Shown piece after piece: positions 37,866-49,983 of a stretch of DNA of 64,000 nt. Location of the stretch: contig NZ_CP082205.1 of assembly GCF_019856455.1 (NCBI RefSeq), forward strand, positions 1,860,001 to 1,924,000, written 5' to 3'. The first letter of the stretch is position 1. Each line of letters starts with the position of its first letter. The notes below the pieces were generated by a model. That model saw only the letters and a list, made by a program, of their open reading frames with translations. It was not told the origin of the DNA and ran no database searches. The DNA comes from Streptococcus suis (lineage in GTDB: Bacteria > Bacillota > Bacilli > Lactobacillales > Streptococcaceae). A program made the position numbers and the translations under genes.

Positions 37866-38085
37866 TATAAAAAACTCCCGCCAAATAAGGACGAAAGTTC
37901 GTGGTACCACCTTAGTTTAGATAGAGTTTCCCCTATCCCTCTATGTTCGTAACGTGAACGGGCGTCTTTCCTTACTATTTTCAGGAAAAATCAAACAAAG
38001 TGATGATCCATAGAAAGAGATTGTAGGGCTTCCACCATCTCCTACTCGCTATAAATATTTCTACCGACCGTGTCTCTGCTTATGA
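37866..38085 (-). promoter_or_regulatory. T-box riboswitch (isoleucine) leader
   Basis: The minus strand has the T-box AAGGTGGTACCACG (37914-37901) and a terminator (AACTTTCGTC pairing with GGCGGGAGTT, then six Ts, 37871-37897). Upstream there is a stem I region with AGAGACACGG and an AG-box-like GGAGATGGTGGAAG. The likely specifier bulge GGATCATCAC at 38009-38000 offers AUC, an isoleucine codon, matching ileS. Uncharged tRNA-Ile should stabilise the antiterminator. The leader starts directly behind the divIVA stop codon. Confidence 0.9.
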
Positions 38086-38091
38086 TCTTTA

Positions 38092-38781
38092 TTATTCTTC
38101 TGTTGAAATTTCTACAGAATCTCCACTCTCAAAAGCCGCTGCCTGACGAGTTAATTCTGCAATTTCTTCTGGTGTCAATTGACGTGTATAATCCAAACTT
38201 TCTTCTTCAACAGGTAATTCTTCATCCAAAGCCTTATGAAGAACATCACGGAAAGCCTCATCACTTGTTTGAATGTAACTTGCTGTTGGGCGAAGGATTT
38301 CCTCCCATTCAGATGAATTAACCAATGATAATTGGCTTTCCACTGTTGATTTCAGACGCTGATGGAAAATACGTGTCTTGTTTTTTAATTCTTCAGTCTC
38401 AATGACAACTTTTTGCGCGTTGTCAGTCGCATTACGAAGAATTTCATTTGCCTTATCTTTAGCTTCATGTAACAATGTTGCCGCATCATAGTCAGCTTGT
38501 TTAATAATATTTACCGCTTGATCTTCGGCCGCAACCTTTACTTTCTCAGCTGTATCTTGAGCTAAAAGAACTGATTTACTCAATGATTCTTTCATCTCAT
38601 CAAAATAAGCCAAACGTTCCCGCAAATTTTTCAATTCTAACTCTTGGTCATGATTTTTACGAATTAAATCCTCATAATCACGTGTTACAATGTCCAAAAA
38701 GTCATCAACTTCATCTGCGTCGTATCCTCTAAATTTTGTAGCAAAGGTTTTATCTTTTAATTCTAATGCTGTAAGTGCCAT
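38092..38781 (-). CDS. divIVA: Cell division protein DivIVA
   Basis: 229 residues. The N-terminal membrane-curvature-binding domain is LELKDKTFATKFRGYDADEVDDFLDIVTRDYEDLI, followed by long coiled coil (about 35-155) and an acidic C-terminal tail. It marks septum and poles and organises peripheral wall synthesis in streptococci, where it is a substrate of the Ser/Thr kinase. Last gene of the division cluster before the T-box leader. Confidence 0.95.
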   Translation of the reverse strand: MALTALELKDKTFATKFRGYDADEVDDFLDIVTRDYEDLIRKNHDQELELKNLRERLAYFDEMKESLSKSVLLAQDTAEKVKVAAEDQAVNIIKQADYDAATLLHEAKDKANEILRNATDNAQKVVIETEELKNKTRIFHQRLKSTVESQLSLVNSSEWEEILRPTASYIQTSDEAFRDVLHKALDEELPVEEESLDYTRQLTPEEIAELTRQAAAFESGDSVEISTEE

Positions 38782-38789
38782 CTTTCCTC

Positions 38790-39581
38790 CTAAGTTTTAA
38801 CAATGTCTAACTTTAATTTTATCTTCCCTTGCTTAGAAAAACCTAAAAATTCATTTAGGCGAACTCTACCATATCTCCTAACACTAATTAATTGCCCTAT
38901 TTCAACTAATTTACTGGTTTGTTCTGTCAGAACATAATCCAACTTCACATGTCCAGCCTCAATCAACTTGTTTGCAGTTGCCCTTGAAAGGTTAAATGCG
39001 ACCGAAATCAATTTATCCAATCTCATACTAGAAACCAACACATCCTTTGAACGCCATTCCTGTCCAATCGGTAGTCGAACAGTCGTCCATTCTTCTTCCT
39101 TTCCCTTAACAGGGACACGAGCAACTTTAGTGATAGATTGTAAGGCAATCTGCCCAAATTTCTGATCGATAAAGACAATCAATCGTTCATCATCAATCAA
39201 AATATCACCCAAATACTCCCTTTTAATCCCTAGTTGATTGAGAAAAGTTCCAAGAACTTGTGAATGGGATAAGGTGTGAAATTTTCTAGCATAGGACAAA
39301 TGAAGAGCGGTTAACTCAAAGTCCTTGATGTCCAACTCATAATAAGCTGGGGCAATAATAACCCGCGAATGTTCAGTCGAAACAAAGTCCCGACTAGAAA
39401 ACGTTTGTACCTGGTAGTAGTTAGCAATTTTGCATACAATTTCATCTTGTCTAGGATGTAAAAACTGAGTTAATCTGTATGAATACGTATCTTCAACTTG
39501 CTGACACATATCCATTATTTTCTCTACAAACTCTCTTTCTTCCCTAGAAAAATGTTGCAATAAGTTTTTGTCATTTTTCAT
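38790..39581 (-). CDS. ylmH: YlmH family RNA-binding protein (S4 domain)
   Basis: 263 residues. N-terminal and middle YlmH domains are followed by a C-terminal S4 domain (MRLDKLISVAFNLSRATANKLIEAGHVKLDY, about 185-215). YlmH binds stalled ribosome/tRNA complexes in ribosome rescue and is a standard member of the cluster downstream of ftsZ. It is 8 bases from divIVA and 2 from ylmG. Confidence 0.92.
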   Translation of the reverse strand: MKNDKNLLQHFSREEREFVEKIMDMCQQVEDTYSYRLTQFLHPRQDEIVCKIANYYQVQTFSSRDFVSTEHSRVIIAPAYYELDIKDFELTALHLSYARKFHTLSHSQVLGTFLNQLGIKREYLGDILIDDERLIVFIDQKFGQIALQSITKVARVPVKGKEEEWTTVRLPIGQEWRSKDVLVSSMRLDKLISVAFNLSRATANKLIEAGHVKLDYVLTEQTSKLVEIGQLISVRRYGRVRLNEFLGFSKQGKIKLKLDIVKT

Positions 39582-39583
39582 AA

Positions 39584-39847
39584 CTATGCTAACAGGAGCA
39601 ATAATTGAACCAAGAAGCGTGTTCCCATATTAAGCGCAATCATGGCTGCCATTACAGTCCAATCCAACCCCATAAATTGCAGATTAAATCGCCTAAAGGG
39701 TTTTAAAATCGGTGCTACCAGCCATTGAATCAAACGTCCAATAGAGCTTGTGTATAGGCTAGGAAACCAACTTAGCAAAGCGTAAGCCAATAAGAGATAG
39801 GAATAAATTTCTACAATTTTTAATAGTAAAAAAATCAAAATTTGCAT
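39584..39847 (-). CDS. ylmG: YggT/YlmG family membrane protein
   Basis: 87 residues with two transmembrane segments (about 3-27 and 63-85) and the conserved LLSWFPSLYTSSIGRLIQWLVAPILKPFRR between them. The family is linked to membrane and division-site organisation; its exact role is unknown. Tightly packed between sepF and ylmH. Confidence 0.92.
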   Translation of the reverse strand: MQILIFLLLKIVEIYSYLLLAYALLSWFPSLYTSSIGRLIQWLVAPILKPFRRFNLQFMGLDWTVMAAMIALNMGTRFLVQLLLLLA

Positions 39848-39851
39848 AGCG

Positions 39852-40415
39852 TTACCGTTTTATATCAAAGTCAAAATTTGAATCAGCCACACCAGTACTT
39901 GTACCAGCATTGCGCAATTCTTCAATATTGACTGTGACATTTACTGGAGTTAACAGCCACATGGTATTTGAGACCTTTTTCAAATTTCCAGATAATACTG
40001 AACGAGCACCATCCAAGTAGTCTAGGCAACGTCTAGCTTGTTGCTCCGACATATATTGAAAATCAATGAGAATACTCGCATTATCTAATAAAAGATTTAC
40101 CATCTCTGGTGCATCTTCATAACGTTTTGGAAACTTAATATCAATTGTAGTTTTGACAATCTCTTTTTCGTTATTATTAGTCATCAATTCTTGCTGCCTT
40201 TCATGTAGGCGTTGAAGTTGACTTTCTGAACGTGCTTCCCGACGCGTCTCTACTTTTGGCTGCTGTTCGCGCACAGGTGCAGCTGTAGTATTGGCAACAC
40301 GCATTTTAGGACGATCATTAGGCATTGAATAGGCATCTGCCTGTTCTTCAACTTCATTGACTTCGTCAACTTCAAAGTAATTAAATAAGTTCTTAAATGT
40401 ATCTTTTAATGCCAT
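39852..40415 (-). CDS. sepF: Cell division protein SepF
   Basis: 187 residues from ATG 40415 (GGAGAGGGGG upstream). [18 protein letters not shown] is the membrane-binding amphipathic N-terminus. A variable linker follows, then the DUF552 core [43 protein letters not shown] with VFLLTP-like end. It links FtsZ polymers to the membrane alongside FtsA. An upstream in-frame extension overlapping ylmE is not used. Confidence 0.95.
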   Translation of the reverse strand: MALKDTFKNLFNYFEVDEVNEVEEQADAYSMPNDRPKMRVANTTAAPVREQQPKVETRREARSESQLQRLHERQQELMTNNNEKEIVKTTIDIKFPKRYEDAPEMVNLLLDNASILIDFQYMSEQQARRCLDYLDGARSVLSGNLKKVSNTMWLLTPVNVTVNIEELRNAGTSTGVADSNFDFDIKR

Positions 40416-40431
40416 ATTTTCCCCCTCTCCA

Positions 40432-41103
40432 TTATTCAAAGAATGCTGAGCCAATTCTCACATATGTAGCTCCGTGAGCAATGGCGCGTTCAAAGTCCCC
40501 ACTCATTCCCATACTTAACTCTGTAAAGGGCATACGTGGTAAGTTCCTTGTAGCTAGTTCTTCTTGGATTTCCTGCATTTTAGAAAAGATCTCGTCTAAT
40601 TCATCATCTGTAGCATCAATCGGTACCATCGTCATCAATCCAACAAGTTCAATGTTCTCCAATAAGCTAATTTCAGCAAGTGCCGCATCAATCTCAGATA
40701 CTGCAAAGCCATGCTTACTCTCCTCACCAGAAACGTTGACTTGGAGGAAACACTTGACTATTTTAGTCGCACGTTTATCTATTTCCTGAGCTAGTTTGAC
40801 AGAGTCTAGGGCGTGGAAATAATCAACAAATGGAATAATGTCCTTGACCTTTCTTCTCTGTAAAGTCCCTATCAAATGCCAGGTCAATTGTTTGTCTGCT
40901 AGGGCATTATACTTTTCTAAGAACTGATCGACTCGATTTTCTCCAATATGGGTAATCCCAGCATTCACAAGCTGATTAGCAATAGAGCTGTCAACATATT
41001 TGGTGACAGCTATTACCTTTACTGATTCACTTGGACGACCTGCCTTCTCAGCAGCTTTTGCCACTGCTGAAAAGATAGCATCCTTATTCTTTTGAAAATT
41101 CAT
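40432..41103 (-). CDS. ylmE: YggS family PLP homeostasis protein
   Basis: 223 residues with the pyridoxal-phosphate lysine in [13 protein letters not shown] (near 37), [28 protein letters not shown], and the C-terminal [27 protein letters not shown]. It controls PLP and amino-acid balance and is a usual neighbour of sepF. Six bases after ftsZ. Confidence 0.94.
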   Translation of the reverse strand: MNFQKNKDAIFSAVAKAAEKAGRPSESVKVIAVTKYVDSSIANQLVNAGITHIGENRVDQFLEKYNALADKQLTWHLIGTLQRRKVKDIIPFVDYFHALDSVKLAQEIDKRATKIVKCFLQVNVSGEESKHGFAVSEIDAALAEISLLENIELVGLMTMVPIDATDDELDEIFSKMQEIQEELATRNLPRMPFTELSMGMSGDFERAIAHGATYVRIGSAFFE

Positions 41104-41109
41104 TTTAGT

Positions 41110-42342
<1,233 letters not shown>

Positions 42343-42364
42343 TTAAATCACCTTTTCTTTTCTC

Positions 42365-43744
42365 TTATTCAAACATGCTGCCAAACAAACCACGAATGCG
42401 ATCTGTGATGTTTCCCTTAGCAGCTGGACGAACTTCTTCTTCCTCATCATGGTAAGTAGGAGCAACTTGTTCCTCTACCTGATCAACTGTGTTCAATTCG
42501 TTCACGATTTCTCTTTGAATTGGCTGACTAATCCGAGGACGAGCAACAGGAATTTCAACTGGCTTATGTCTCAAGGTAGTTTCACCATTTACTGCATGTT
42601 GGGCAATATTTTCTACATCTTCTAACTCACCAACATACTCAACAAAGCTAATCACACTTGCAAATGCTGGATTGCGGATACCAATTTGATTTGGAACATA
42701 AAGTTTAGTGTTAACACCAAACACTTCTTGGGCCAATTCTGTAATTCCTGGTAAGATAGCACCACCACCTACAATAACAATGCCTCCTGGTAAATCTAGA
42801 GCACGTGTACGCTCCAAATCTTGTTTCACACGGTCAAAAATCTGACGTAAACGTGCCGCAATCACTTCTGAAAGGTAGCGCTCGGTCACTTCAACTGGAG
42901 CGTTTTCTCCAATCACGTCAACAGTGAATTTTTCCTTATCACTTGCATCTTGCGGATAGGCAATGCCGTAGTTGTATTTCAAGTTTTCAGCAATACTCTT
43001 TGAAGTTGTCAATACTTTTGAAATATCGTTTGTGATGTAATCTCCACCTTCTTGGTAGATGTTTGTATATTGCAACTCTTGGCCACGCATAACAGCCACA
43101 GTCGTTTGACCGCCACCAAGATCAATGACAGTCGCACCAAACTCACGTTCACCTTCATTCAATACAGAGCGAGTTAGTGCCAACGGAGAAATTACAATAT
43201 TTTCAACTTGGACACCTGCACGCTCCACCGTTTTACGAAGATTGTGAAGAATGGTACGTGGTCCTGTGTACAGCATCCCACGCATTTCCAAGCGAATTCC
43301 CATCATTCCACGAGGGTCCTTAATGCCTTGGAATCCATCGACAGTGAACTCTTCTGGAATAAATGAAATCACTTCGCGTTCTGGAGTCATACTCTTCGTC
43401 AATGCTGATTTTACAACATTCTCAACATCCAAGTCTGTAATTTCTTGTGAATCTGTTGTAACAGGAATCATCCCTTGAGTCGGTTCAATCTGAAGAAGGT
43501 TGGCAGGTAATCCAACATTTACCTTTTCAATGCGGATACCTGACTTTTCTTCTGCCTGCTCGATCGCTTTTTTAATCGCTCCAGCGGCCACCTCAATATT
43601 TACAATAATTCCATCTTTGACGCCAGCACTTTTTACATTGCTGACCCCAATCACATTCATTTCGTTATCAATATATTCTGCAACCAAGACTTTAACGGAG
43701 CTTGTACCAATATCTAATCCCGTAAAAAAGCCGTTCCTAGCCAT
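42365..43744 (-). CDS. ftsA: Cell division protein FtsA
   Basis: 459 residues of the actin fold: FTGLDIGTSSVKVLVAEY, VIDLGGGQTTVAVM and IVIVGGGAILPGI for nucleotide binding, and a C-terminal amphipathic helix (ITDRIRGLFGSMFE) that tethers the ring to the membrane. It precedes ftsZ by 25 bases. GAGAGGAC-type ribosome site. Confidence 0.97.
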   Translation of the reverse strand: MARNGFFTGLDIGTSSVKVLVAEYIDNEMNVIGVSNVKSAGVKDGIIVNIEVAAGAIKKAIEQAEEKSGIRIEKVNVGLPANLLQIEPTQGMIPVTTDSQEITDLDVENVVKSALTKSMTPEREVISFIPEEFTVDGFQGIKDPRGMMGIRLEMRGMLYTGPRTILHNLRKTVERAGVQVENIVISPLALTRSVLNEGEREFGATVIDLGGGQTTVAVMRGQELQYTNIYQEGGDYITNDISKVLTTSKSIAENLKYNYGIAYPQDASDKEKFTVDVIGENAPVEVTERYLSEVIAARLRQIFDRVKQDLERTRALDLPGGIVIVGGGAILPGITELAQEVFGVNTKLYVPNQIGIRNPAFASVISFVEYVGELEDVENIAQHAVNGETTLRHKPVEIPVARPRISQPIQREIVNELNTVDQVEEQVAPTYHDEEEEVRPAAKGNITDRIRGLFGSMFE

Positions 43745-43820
43745 TCTATCAGTCCTCTCTTACTTCCAACTTTAACAAATCATCTTCCATTTTGAAAAAT
43801 AGTATAATTAGTCATCATTC

Positions 43821-43829
43821 ATTATACCA
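43821..43829 (-). promoter_or_regulatory. Extended -10 promoter upstream of ftsA
   Basis: TGGTATAAT on the minus strand in the 152-base divIB-ftsA gap, which suggests ftsA-ftsZ have a promoter of their own. Confidence 0.5.
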
Positions 43830-43896
43830 TATTATATCGAATTATGGTGTTTTTAAAGGATTTTTTTATTACTTTTTCTTTACAAAATTATCTATT

Positions 43897-44979
43897 TCAG
43901 CTTGCATATCTATAAATACCAACTTCCATATCAATTGTCGTTGGAACTGTCACTTCTGCCGCTATTTTTGTATAGTAAGGCAACTTCTGGCTAATCTCAC
44001 TCAATGGAACTAAAACCGTATTTCCATCTGCCATATTGAGTGTCAGCAAATCCGCGGTCACTTTACTTGGCGTTAAATTTATTGTCTGAATAGCAGAACG
44101 AATTCCTGTATCTATTTTACCCAATTCAATGGCCAGTTCCTTGATTAATTCCTTGTCGGATAAATTAATCGTTGTGTAGCCTTCTGGCAAAGAATCCTGT
44201 GAAATCGGCTCTCCGCCAACCTCTCCACTAGACAATACTGGATACCACTGACTTTGTTGCTGAATGTAACCTATGATAGCGTATTCTTTAATTTGAATCG
44301 TAAAGGTAGCTGGAAACTGGAACTTGATTGTCGCTGTCTCAACTGACGAACTATTCTTCTTAATATTCTTTGCGTAAGCATCTGCATGCAAAGCTATAGT
44401 CACATTGTAATCATCCGGAGAGATAAGGCTATAATTTTCTACCTGTTCAGCAGTCAGTCGCTCATTTCCAACGACCTCTATTTGTTTTTTCTTGCTGGTT
44501 GGAGAAATAAAATACAAGGCTAGAGCTGCCAGTAACAAACTCGTCACAAGAACCGGAATAGCTTTCCAGACTACTTTGGAAGGAATATCAACTTTTAAAG
44601 GCTGGACCTTTTTCTCTGTCTCTGTCTTGGATTCCAGACTCTCTTGTCTTCTGTTTATTCCCTGAAAAAGGCCCCTTTTACTCTTTTTAGCTTCTGGGAT
44701 CTTCTGTTCTGTCTGCCCCTCGTCAACTGCCTGAATATCTGCGTCATCTTTATGAGCAAGGTAGGCTTGGTGGCGTGCTTTCCATTGTTCGAAAAAGGCA
44801 CTTTTTTCATCATCCGGAGCAGTCATATCAGGTATGTCTACATCCGTAGAAAGTCCTTTTTCTTCGGCTACTACAGATTCTTTCTCTGCTGGTGAAATTT
44901 GCTCTGAATCCAATTCTACTTGGGATGCCTGTTCCACTTCTAGCACTGATTCTTCTACATTTGAATCTTTTTCCGTCAT
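43897..44979 (-). CDS. divIB: Cell division protein DivIB/FtsQ
   Basis: 360 residues. A long acidic cytoplasmic N-terminus (about 130 residues) precedes one transmembrane helix (IPVLVTSLLLAALALYFI, near 143-160). The extracellular POTRA domain is KKKQIEVVGNERLTAEQVENYSLISPDDYN, then the beta domain. It stabilises the FtsL-DivIC complex at the septum. Six bases after murG. Confidence 0.94.
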   Translation of the reverse strand: MTEKDSNVEESVLEVEQASQVELDSEQISPAEKESVVAEEKGLSTDVDIPDMTAPDDEKSAFFEQWKARHQAYLAHKDDADIQAVDEGQTEQKIPEAKKSKRGLFQGINRRQESLESKTETEKKVQPLKVDIPSKVVWKAIPVLVTSLLLAALALYFISPTSKKKQIEVVGNERLTAEQVENYSLISPDDYNVTIALHADAYAKNIKKNSSSVETATIKFQFPATFTIQIKEYAIIGYIQQQSQWYPVLSSGEVGGEPISQDSLPEGYTTINLSDKELIKELAIELGKIDTGIRSAIQTINLTPSKVTADLLTLNMADGNTVLVPLSEISQKLPYYTKIAAEVTVPTTIDMEVGIYRYAS

Positions 44980-44984
44980 AGAAC

Positions 44985-46049
44985 CTACCTTCCCATATCT
45001 TCTCTAAGCAAATTGTAAAAACTATCTACTGACTGAATTTCATTAGAATTTGCCATGTTTTGGACATAAAATTCCTTATTTTTCAATAGCTCATCGACTT
45101 CTACTAACAGGCTGGCAAATGTCAATTGACTTTCATCAATCTGCTTAGAATATCCCTTTTTCTCTGCATAGAGAGCATTTTCAATCTGATCCCCTCGACT
45201 GGCCTGTCGTCCTAGTGGCACAATCAAATGGAGTTGTTGCATGGCAATCAACTCAAACAGAGTATTGGAACCACCACGGGTAATAACGACATCCGCTAAA
45301 TCCATCAACGGTTGATAAAGTTCTGTCACATAGTCAACTCTATATAGGTTTTTATCTAATTGGTTGAGACTACTGTCCCCTGTCAAGTTGATAATATTGA
45401 ATCGTTCGGTCAGAGCAGCACTATTCTGACTGATTAAATCATTAAAGACCTTAGCACCGCCCGAACCACCTACAAACAGTAGGGTCGGCAGACTTTTATC
45501 GAAGTGACTGAGAATTTCTGGCAACTGGATTGGTGTAACTTTGTCATTCGTTTGCCCCACTTTTGTAACCGCACCAACATGTTTTACTTTAGTCAAGCTG
45601 GCAGGTTGCTCAAAAGTACTATACATGGTCGTTGCAAATTTATAGGCTATTTTATTGGCCAATCCCATTGTTAAGTCTGATTCATGGATAAAGACCGGAA
45701 CCCGCAAGAATTTAGCTGCAATAACTGGCGGAACCGATACAAACCCACCTTTTGAAAAAAGAGCTTGCGGACGAATTTTAGCAATAATGGCCAAGGATTG
45801 AAGTACACCGAAACCGACTTTAAACACGTCCAACATATTTTGGAAAGAGAAATAACGGCGCAATTTCCCAGTCGAAATAGAATGAAAATGGACATCTAAA
45901 CCTGATTTCACAACCTGCTCATGCTCAATACCGTTCCCATCACCAATATAGTGGACTTCCCAGCCTTCTTCCAAAAATCGCGGAATCAAAAGGAGATTGA
46001 GCGTCACGTGCCCAACAGTCCCTCCGCCTGTAAAAACAATTTTTTTCAT
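44985..46049 (-). CDS. murG: MurG N-acetylglucosaminyltransferase
   Basis: 354 residues of the GT-B fold: [17 protein letters not shown] at the start, [43 protein letters not shown] and the donor site [13 protein letters not shown]. It makes lipid II from lipid I on the inner membrane face. Two bases after murD. Confidence 0.96.
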   Translation of the reverse strand: MKKIVFTGGGTVGHVTLNLLLIPRFLEEGWEVHYIGDGNGIEHEQVVKSGLDVHFHSISTGKLRRYFSFQNMLDVFKVGFGVLQSLAIIAKIRPQALFSKGGFVSVPPVIAAKFLRVPVFIHESDLTMGLANKIAYKFATTMYSTFEQPASLTKVKHVGAVTKVGQTNDKVTPIQLPEILSHFDKSLPTLLFVGGSGGAKVFNDLISQNSAALTERFNIINLTGDSSLNQLDKNLYRVDYVTELYQPLMDLADVVITRGGSNTLFELIAMQQLHLIVPLGRQASRGDQIENALYAEKKGYSKQIDESQLTFASLLVEVDELLKNKEFYVQNMANSNEIQSVDSFYNLLREDMGR

Positions 46050-46051
46050 GA

Positions 46052-47401
46052 TTATTTCAACTCCTCAAAGGTCTGTAAGAAGACGTCGCCACGCACCTCA
46101 AAATTGGCATACATATCCCAGCTTGCATTGGCTGGACTTAAAAGGACAATATCTCCTTTTTCTGCAATGGCAAAGGCTTTTCTAGTCGCATCCGCAATAT
46201 CGAGAGCTTCTATCGTTCCCACTTCTGCCTTATCTGCAGCACGTTGAACACGGGGAGCTGATTGTCCAAGGATGACCATGTTCTTCAAGCCAATTAAATC
46301 AGGTACTAATTCATCAAATTCATTGCCACGGTCCAAACCACCGGCAATTAAAATGACCTTGCTATTGTCAAAACCAGACAAGGCTTTTTGAGTCGCCAAG
46401 ATATTGGTAGACTTACTATCATTGTAGAAGGAAACGCCGTTAATTTCACCTACATATTGCAATCGGTGTTTGACACCTCCGAAGGCAGATAGGCTTTCTT
46501 GAATAGCTTGATTGTCTACATCCATCAATTTAGCTACAACAATCGTTGCCAAGGCATTTTCAATATTGTGCGAACCTGGAACACCAATCTGGTCAGCATC
46601 CATGATGTATTCACCCTTGAAATAGAGTTTTCCTTCTGCCAAATAAGCTCCATCAACTACTTCCAGCGTAGAAAAAGGAACGACAGTTGCCTTGGTCTGT
46701 CCAGCCAATTCCTTAGCTTCTTTCTGGTTGAAGTTGAGCACCACAAAATCCTCAGCCGTCATCTGACGCTGAATCATCCATTTGGCTGCTACGTAGTCTT
46801 CAAAAGTCCCGTGATAATCAATATGACTGGCAATAAGATTGGTCACAACGGCGATATGCGGACGGAAAGATTCTGTCCCCATTAACTGGAAAGACGATAA
46901 TTCCATGACCAAGGTATCCTCTGCAGTCGCAGTTTGAGCGACCGAAGATGCTGGGTAACCAATATTTCCACATAATTTTGCAGGTTTATTTCCAACATTC
47001 AAGACTTCCGCAATCATGGTCGTTGTCGTTGTTTTGCCGTTCGAACCTGTAATCCCCACGATTGGAGCATCTGATACCAAGTAGGCCAATTCAACCTCTA
47101 TCCATACTGGAATTCCTTTGCCAATTGCTTTTTCAACCATAGGATTATCATAGCGAATTCCTGGATTTTTTACCATCAAAGCGAAATCTTCATCCAATAA
47201 TTCCAAGGGATGGCTCCCGCAAATTACACGGATACCATCTTCCAACAAAGATTGAGCAGTCGGATTTTCTTCAAAAGGCTTTCCATCGTTAACAGTGACG
47301 ATAGCACCCAATTTATCTAGGAGACGGGCTGCAGATTCCCCTGATTTAGCTAAGCCTAGCACTAACACTTTCTTATTTTTTACAATATCAACCATCTTCA
47401 T
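46052..47401 (-). CDS. murD: UDP-N-acetylmuramoylalanine--D-glutamate ligase
   Basis: 449 residues of the Mur ligase family: [17 protein letters not shown], the ATP site [20 protein letters not shown] (near 112), [24 protein letters not shown] and [16 protein letters not shown]. It adds D-Glu to the wall precursor. First gene of the murD-murG-divIB run. Start ATG 47401 with AAAGG upstream; ATG 47395 is a possible alternative. Confidence 0.96.
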   Translation of the reverse strand: MKMVDIVKNKKVLVLGLAKSGESAARLLDKLGAIVTVNDGKPFEENPTAQSLLEDGIRVICGSHPLELLDEDFALMVKNPGIRYDNPMVEKAIGKGIPVWIEVELAYLVSDAPIVGITGSNGKTTTTTMIAEVLNVGNKPAKLCGNIGYPASSVAQTATAEDTLVMELSSFQLMGTESFRPHIAVVTNLIASHIDYHGTFEDYVAAKWMIQRQMTAEDFVVLNFNQKEAKELAGQTKATVVPFSTLEVVDGAYLAEGKLYFKGEYIMDADQIGVPGSHNIENALATIVVAKLMDVDNQAIQESLSAFGGVKHRLQYVGEINGVSFYNDSKSTNILATQKALSGFDNSKVILIAGGLDRGNEFDELVPDLIGLKNMVILGQSAPRVQRAADKAEVGTIEALDIADATRKAFAIAEKGDIVLLSPANASWDMYANFEVRGDVFLQTFEELK

Positions 47402-47473
47402 CTCAAATACCTTTACTTTCTAACACCTTATTTTAACCTTTACGAAGACCTTTTTCAAGCCAGAGGACAGAAA

Positions 47474-47689
47474 AACCGACGCAAAGCGTCGGTTCAGATT
47501 GAAGAAAAAGTCCATTTTGGACAATTTTCTTCAATCTTTTTTCTTAATGTTGAAAATTAAAAACTCTTAGAAACACTGGAATATCAACATTTCTAAGAGT
47601 TTAATGACTTGCTATCTTTCGCAAACTTCTTCTATTTTTTATATTTTTAGGAGTTTGTCTACGTTCTGAACCGACGCAAAGCGTCGGTT
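47474..47689. repeat. Hairpin-dense 216-bp element with inverted ends between DUF3165 gene and murD
   Basis: The same 21-base hairpin (ACCGACGC AAA GCGTCGGT core) stands at both ends, and the flanking CAGA/TCTG makes the two ends inverted to each other. Inside are GATTGAAGAAAA/TTTTCTTCAATC followed by a T run (47497-47543) and AAACTCTTAGAAA/TTTCTAAGAGTTT. Copy 1 read on the minus strand is followed by TTTTT and may end the typA transcript. Confidence 0.6.
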
Positions 47690-47693
47690 AATT

Positions 47694-47984
47694 TCATCTA
47701 TATCTATAAGGACCAGGTCGCTCTGTCCTCCTCTGCCTGTCTTTCGGTTCTTTATCGAGATAATAAATATCCCGCATCGCCCAAAAACCAATCAGAATCA
47801 TTAGTAGACCAACCCAAATTTCCTTTGAAAATTGCATGATTCTTAAAAATCCAAGTACCAAGGCAATCGCTAATGCTACCAGTAAAAATACTGCCGCAAT
47901 CAAATTCATAGTCCCCTTAATATTGCGAGGTGCCACAAATATATAAAAAAGTACTAACATGATGGCGAGGATTAAATAAAACAT
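47694..47984 (-). CDS. DUF3165 family membrane protein
   Basis: 96 residues, two or three hydrophobic segments (about 2-18, 25-48 and 57-75) and a basic, Pro/Arg-rich C-terminus. It matches the small streptococcal DUF3165 family of unknown function that habitually follows typA. Translated from AGGAGAAG before ATG 47984, 18 bases behind typA. Confidence 0.85.
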   Translation of the reverse strand: MFYLILAIMLVLFYIFVAPRNIKGTMNLIAAVFLLVALAIALVLGFLRIMQFSKEIWVGLLMILIGFWAMRDIYYLDKEPKDRQRRTERPGPYRYR

Positions 47985-48001
47985 GCTTCTTCTCCTAGAA
48001 A

Positions 48002-49849
48002 TTATTCCTCAGTCGCTAATTTTTTCTTCTTCGCAGCCTTATCACGCTCTGCCTTGTTCAAGATTTGCTTACGAAGACGGATAGATTCTGGCGTTACTTC
48101 CATATACTCATCGTCATTCAAGAACTCAAGTGATTCTTCAAGAGTCAAGATACGTGGTGTCTTGATGACAGATGTTTGGTCCTTGGTTGCAGAACGGACA
48201 TTGGTCATTTGCTTAGCGGTTGTGATGTTGACTGTCAAGTCATTTTCACGTGAGTTTTCACCGATAATCATTCCTTCGTAAACTTCAGTACCTGGGTTTA
48301 CAAAGATGGTACCACGCTCTTCGATACGCATGATTGAGTAAGTAGTTGCCTTACCTTGATCGATAGAAACAAGGGCACCACGGTGACGACCACCGATCTC
48401 ACCTTGAACAACTGGCAAGTATTGGTCGAAAGTATGGTTCATGATACCGTAACCACGAGTCATTGAAAGGAATTCTGTTGAATAACCAATCAAACCACGC
48501 GCAGGCACAAGGAATACAAGACGAGTTTGACCATTTCCTGTCGCAACCATATCCAACATATCACCCTTACGCTCAGATAGGGATTGGATAACAGAACCTT
48601 GGTATTCTTCTGGAGTATCGATTTGCACGCGCTCGAATGGCTCCATTTTCACGCCGTCGATTTCCTTGATGATAACTTCTGGACGTGATACTTGAAGCTC
48701 ATAGCCCTCACGACGCATGGTTTCAATCAAGATAGACAAGTGCAATTCACCACGACCTGAAACAGTCCATTTGTCTGGCGAGTCTGTAGGGTCAACACGG
48801 AGAGAAACGTCTGTTTGCAACTCGGCCAAAAGGCGCTCTTCAATCTTGCGTGATGTCACCCATTTACCTTCACGACCTGCAAACGGTGAGTTGTTCACCA
48901 AGAAAGTCATTTGAAGAGTTGGCTCATCGATACGAAGAACTGGAAGTGGCTCAACTGCATCTGTCGGAGTCACAGTTTCACCAACGAAGATGTCTTCCAT
49001 ACCAGAAACGGCAATCAAATCACCAGCTTTTGCTTCTTGGATTTCTTTACGCTCAAGACCGAAGAAACCAAAGAGTTTTGTAACGCGGAAGTTTTTAGTA
49101 GTGCCATCTAGCTTAGAAAGGGTAACTTGATCACCAACTTTAACAGTACCACGGAAGACACGACCGATACCGATACGACCTACGAAGTCATTGTAGTCCA
49201 AAAGGGATACTTGGAACTGCAAAGGTTCATCTGAGTTATCGACTGGCGCTGGAATATGCTCGATAATGGTATCAAAGATTGGTGCCATTGTTTCTTCTTG
49301 GTCTGCTGGATTGTCAGACAAAGATGAAGTACCATTGATAGCTGACGCGTAAACCACTGGGAATTCCAACTGGTCATCATCTGCACCGAGTTCGATGAAG
49401 AGTTCAAGGACTTCATCCACAACTTCTTCTGGACGAGCAGATGGCTTGTCAATTTTGTTAACAACGACGATTGGTGTCAAGTTTTGTTCAAGGGCTTTTT
49501 TCAATACGAAACGGGTCTGTGGCATGGTACCTTCGTAGGCATCCACGACAAGGACAACACCGTCAACCATTTTCATGATACGCTCAACCTCACCACCAAA
49601 GTCCGCGTGTCCCGGTGTGTCCATGATGTTGATACGTGTACCGTTGTAAGCTACGGCAGTGTTTTTAGCAAGGATAGTGATTCCACGCTCTTTTTCGATG
49701 TCGTTTGAGTCCATGGCACGCTCATCCAACTGCGTACGTTCATCAAGTGTTTGGGATTGTTTCAATAATTCATCAACGAGGGTTGTTTTTCCGTGGTCAA
49801 CGTGGGCAATAATAGCTACGTTACGGATGTCTTCTCTAAGTTTTGTCAT
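48002..49849 (-). CDS. typA: Ribosome-associated GTPase TypA/BipA
   Basis: 615 residues. G1 [15 protein letters not shown] (near 15), [20 protein letters not shown] and VVNKIDKP are the translational GTPase motifs. EF-G-like domains III and V and the specific C-terminal domain ([22 protein letters not shown]) follow. It aids ribosome assembly and stress adaptation, notably in the cold. Confidence 0.97.
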   Translation of the reverse strand: MTKLREDIRNVAIIAHVDHGKTTLVDELLKQSQTLDERTQLDERAMDSNDIEKERGITILAKNTAVAYNGTRINIMDTPGHADFGGEVERIMKMVDGVVLVVDAYEGTMPQTRFVLKKALEQNLTPIVVVNKIDKPSARPEEVVDEVLELFIELGADDDQLEFPVVYASAINGTSSLSDNPADQEETMAPIFDTIIEHIPAPVDNSDEPLQFQVSLLDYNDFVGRIGIGRVFRGTVKVGDQVTLSKLDGTTKNFRVTKLFGFFGLERKEIQEAKAGDLIAVSGMEDIFVGETVTPTDAVEPLPVLRIDEPTLQMTFLVNNSPFAGREGKWVTSRKIEERLLAELQTDVSLRVDPTDSPDKWTVSGRGELHLSILIETMRREGYELQVSRPEVIIKEIDGVKMEPFERVQIDTPEEYQGSVIQSLSERKGDMLDMVATGNGQTRLVFLVPARGLIGYSTEFLSMTRGYGIMNHTFDQYLPVVQGEIGGRHRGALVSIDQGKATTYSIMRIEERGTIFVNPGTEVYEGMIIGENSRENDLTVNITTAKQMTNVRSATKDQTSVIKTPRILTLEESLEFLNDDEYMEVTPESIRLRKQILNKAERDKAAKKKKLATEE

Positions 49850-49954
49850 AATATCCTCTGTATCTTTTAATTTAACTAAAAAAGTATATCACAGATTGGC
49901 GAAAAAATCACAGATAATCACATTGTAAATGTTTTCAGACAGTTGATTGAGAAG

Positions 49955-49982
49955 AAAAAGAAAAGAGATTGAAAATCAACCT
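49955..49982 (-). terminator. Terminator of asnA
   Basis: AGAGGTTGA TTT TCAATCTCT then TTTCTTTTT on the minus strand, immediately after the stop codon. Confidence 0.8.
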
Positions 49983-49983
49983 C

